Below, piece by piece: positions 57,395 through 62,869 of a DNA stretch of 62,869 nucleotides. The position numbers were made by a program, and so were the translations under genes. Below the pieces are notes generated by a model, which searched no databases, was not told where the DNA came from, and saw only the letters and a program-made list of their open reading frames with translations. This stretch comes from Actinomycetaceae bacterium. Its GTDB lineage: Bacteria > Actinomycetota > Actinomycetes > Actinomycetales > Actinomycetaceae. Location: the NCBI GenBank assembly GCA_030530685.1, contig JAUMUM010000011.1:1-62869 (forward strand), in the 5' to 3' direction. Position 1 is the first letter of the stretch; every line of letters starts with the position of its first letter.

Positions 57395-58025
57395 GATTCT
57401 CCTGTCGTTTGGGGGCGGTGTCCGTGCGCCGGGCACCGGCCGGGCGGCGCGGTCGCACGACGAGGCGCTGCCTGCCAGCACGAGGCGCAAGCCGCAGTCA
57501 CGAGGTGCTCACTGCCGACGCCGACCGCAGACTCCGCTCGGCTGCGTCGCCGGGTGCTCAGTAGCGTCGCCGGGAGGCTCGGTCACCGGGACGTTCGCCG
57601 ACGCGGCTAAGGCAAACCTTACCCGATTGCGGGCTTGGCGCTCGCGCCGATCGACGTCGCGGCGCCCGTGCTTCGCGCTCCAGCGCAAGCATTCGCTGCC
57701 TGCATGTTTTCCCCGTCGTGTCGCGGTTCGACGGTGTGACAACACGCCGGTTCGTGCGCTGGCCTTGCAAGTTGGGCCGGGCTGTGTCACAGTTTCTCAC
57801 GGCAGTTTTCCTGCGCCGTGCGCGAGCGGTGACTGCCCGGACAGAGTCGTACCGTCGTGACCCGTTCCACAGGGGTGTGGGTGGCGTTTACCATTGCGCC
57901 GGATGTAGTGTGGATAGTCGCTCCGTGTGTCTGCCGCTGTGCCCGAACGCCGCCATGTACGGTCGCAAAAGCCAGGGGAACGACCCGAAGCGACCGCCTT
58001 ACCAACGTCAGGGAAGGAACCCCCT
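57395..58025. other. 631-bp intergenic region before rpoB
   Basis: This contains the promoter area for both the DUF364 gene and rpoB. It includes the iron-box-like dyad at 57608-57621. TTGCAA at 57764-57769 is 17 nt from a weak CACAGT. I find no gene on either strand; minus-strand open frames lack codon character or ribosome binding sites. Confidence 0.6.
57608..57621. promoter_or_regulatory. Iron-box-like inverted repeat upstream of the DUF364 gene
   Basis: TAAGGCAAACCTTA is a perfect 5-bp inverted repeat around CAAA. On the minus strand it reads TAAGGTTTGCCTTA, which agrees at 11 of 14 positions with the first 14 bases of the DtxR/IdeR consensus (TTAGGTTAGCCTAA). It lies between the metal-chelation gene and rpoB. 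Confidence 0.4.
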
Positions 58026-61490
<3,465 letters not shown>

Positions 61491-61495
61491 GAGGA

Positions 61496-61526
61496 GCGGT
61501 CCGGGCTTCGCGCCCGCCCGGACCGC
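61496..61526 (+). terminator. Intercistronic hairpin between rpoB and rpoC
   Basis: GCGGTCCGGGC (61496-61506) and GCCCGGACCGC (61516-61526) form a perfect 11-bp stem with a 9-nt loop, with no T tract. It probably shapes mRNA decay rather than ending transcription. Confidence 0.6.
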
Positions 61527-61577
61527 CCGTCAGCCCATTCACAGACCGTTTCGGTGCTTCATCAGGAAGTAGGAATC

Positions 61578-62869
<1,292 letters not shown>

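Overview
The window is a high-GC Gram-positive chromosome segment from an actinobacterium. The evidence is a WhiB2-type iron-sulfur regulator, the mtrA-mtrB-lpqB cluster, DUF3499 and DUF5719 proteins, and the conserved actinobacterial order tRNA-Thr, tRNA-Met, rpmG ... tRNA-Trp, secE, nusG, rplK, rplA ... rplJ, rplL, rpoB, rpoC. Gene content and style fit the Actinomycetales, for example an Actinomyces- or Schaalia-like genome. That placement is inference, because no 16S gene is present.

Region 1 (1-23.2 kb) is a cell-surface polysaccharide locus. It holds glycosyltransferases of the GT2 and GT4 types, a dTDP-rhamnose 4-epimerase-like SDR, UDP-glucose dehydrogenase, a polyprenyl-type GT2, a YbhN-type membrane protein, rmlA, rmlC and rmlD, a fused GT2-GT4 protein, and large membrane proteins of the DUF2142/GT-C kind. 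rmlB is not in the window. An ABC-F ATPase and a 5'-truncated ABC transporter ATPase remnant lie inside the locus. An inositol-phosphatase-family protein, a TIGR03089 protein and rmlA form one operon at its right edge.

Region 2 (23.3-37.6 kb) is the envelope-control block: whiB2, a 1016-residue GT2-membrane protein, DUF5719, an Rv3259-like protein, DUF3499, Trm112, mtrA, mtrB, lpqB, comF, hpf, then a ferredoxin/NADP reductase and a YajQ protein. Relative to mycobacteria the genes usually between DUF3499 and mtrA (manB, manA, ahcY, tmk) are missing, so surface-glycan synthesis sits directly beside its likely regulators.

Region 3 (37.7-49.7 kb) starts with tRNA-Tyr, tRNA-Thr, tRNA-Met and rpmG. 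A MerR regulator, a small membrane protein, a flavodoxin and an aldo/keto reductase follow as an apparent accessory insertion. Then come murB, a NarL-type two-component system, an adenosine deaminase, an APH-fold phosphotransferase and aspartate aminotransferase. Region 4 (49.6 kb to the end) is the transcription/translation core (tRNA-Trp, secE, nusG, rplK, rplA, rplJ, rplL, rpoB, partial rpoC). It is interrupted by a membrane glycosyltransferase-like gene with udk, and by a DUF4213/DUF364 plus DUF2249 pair.

Three genome-wide habits stand out. (i) Many genes have a TAnnnT hexamer exactly 6-7 nt before the start codon and no Shine-Dalgarno, so they probably make leaderless mRNAs. (ii) Degenerate tandem repeats, very often 21 nt long, sit in or at the ends of unrelated genes and code for heptapeptides. 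(iii) The 3' ends of several genes, including the stop codon, are duplicated just downstream. The most specific new regulatory candidate is upstream of the ABC-F gene. There a leaderless three-codon ORF (Met-Phe-Leu-stop) is complementary to the ribosome binding site of the ABC-F gene, the layout of a ribosome-controlled translational switch.
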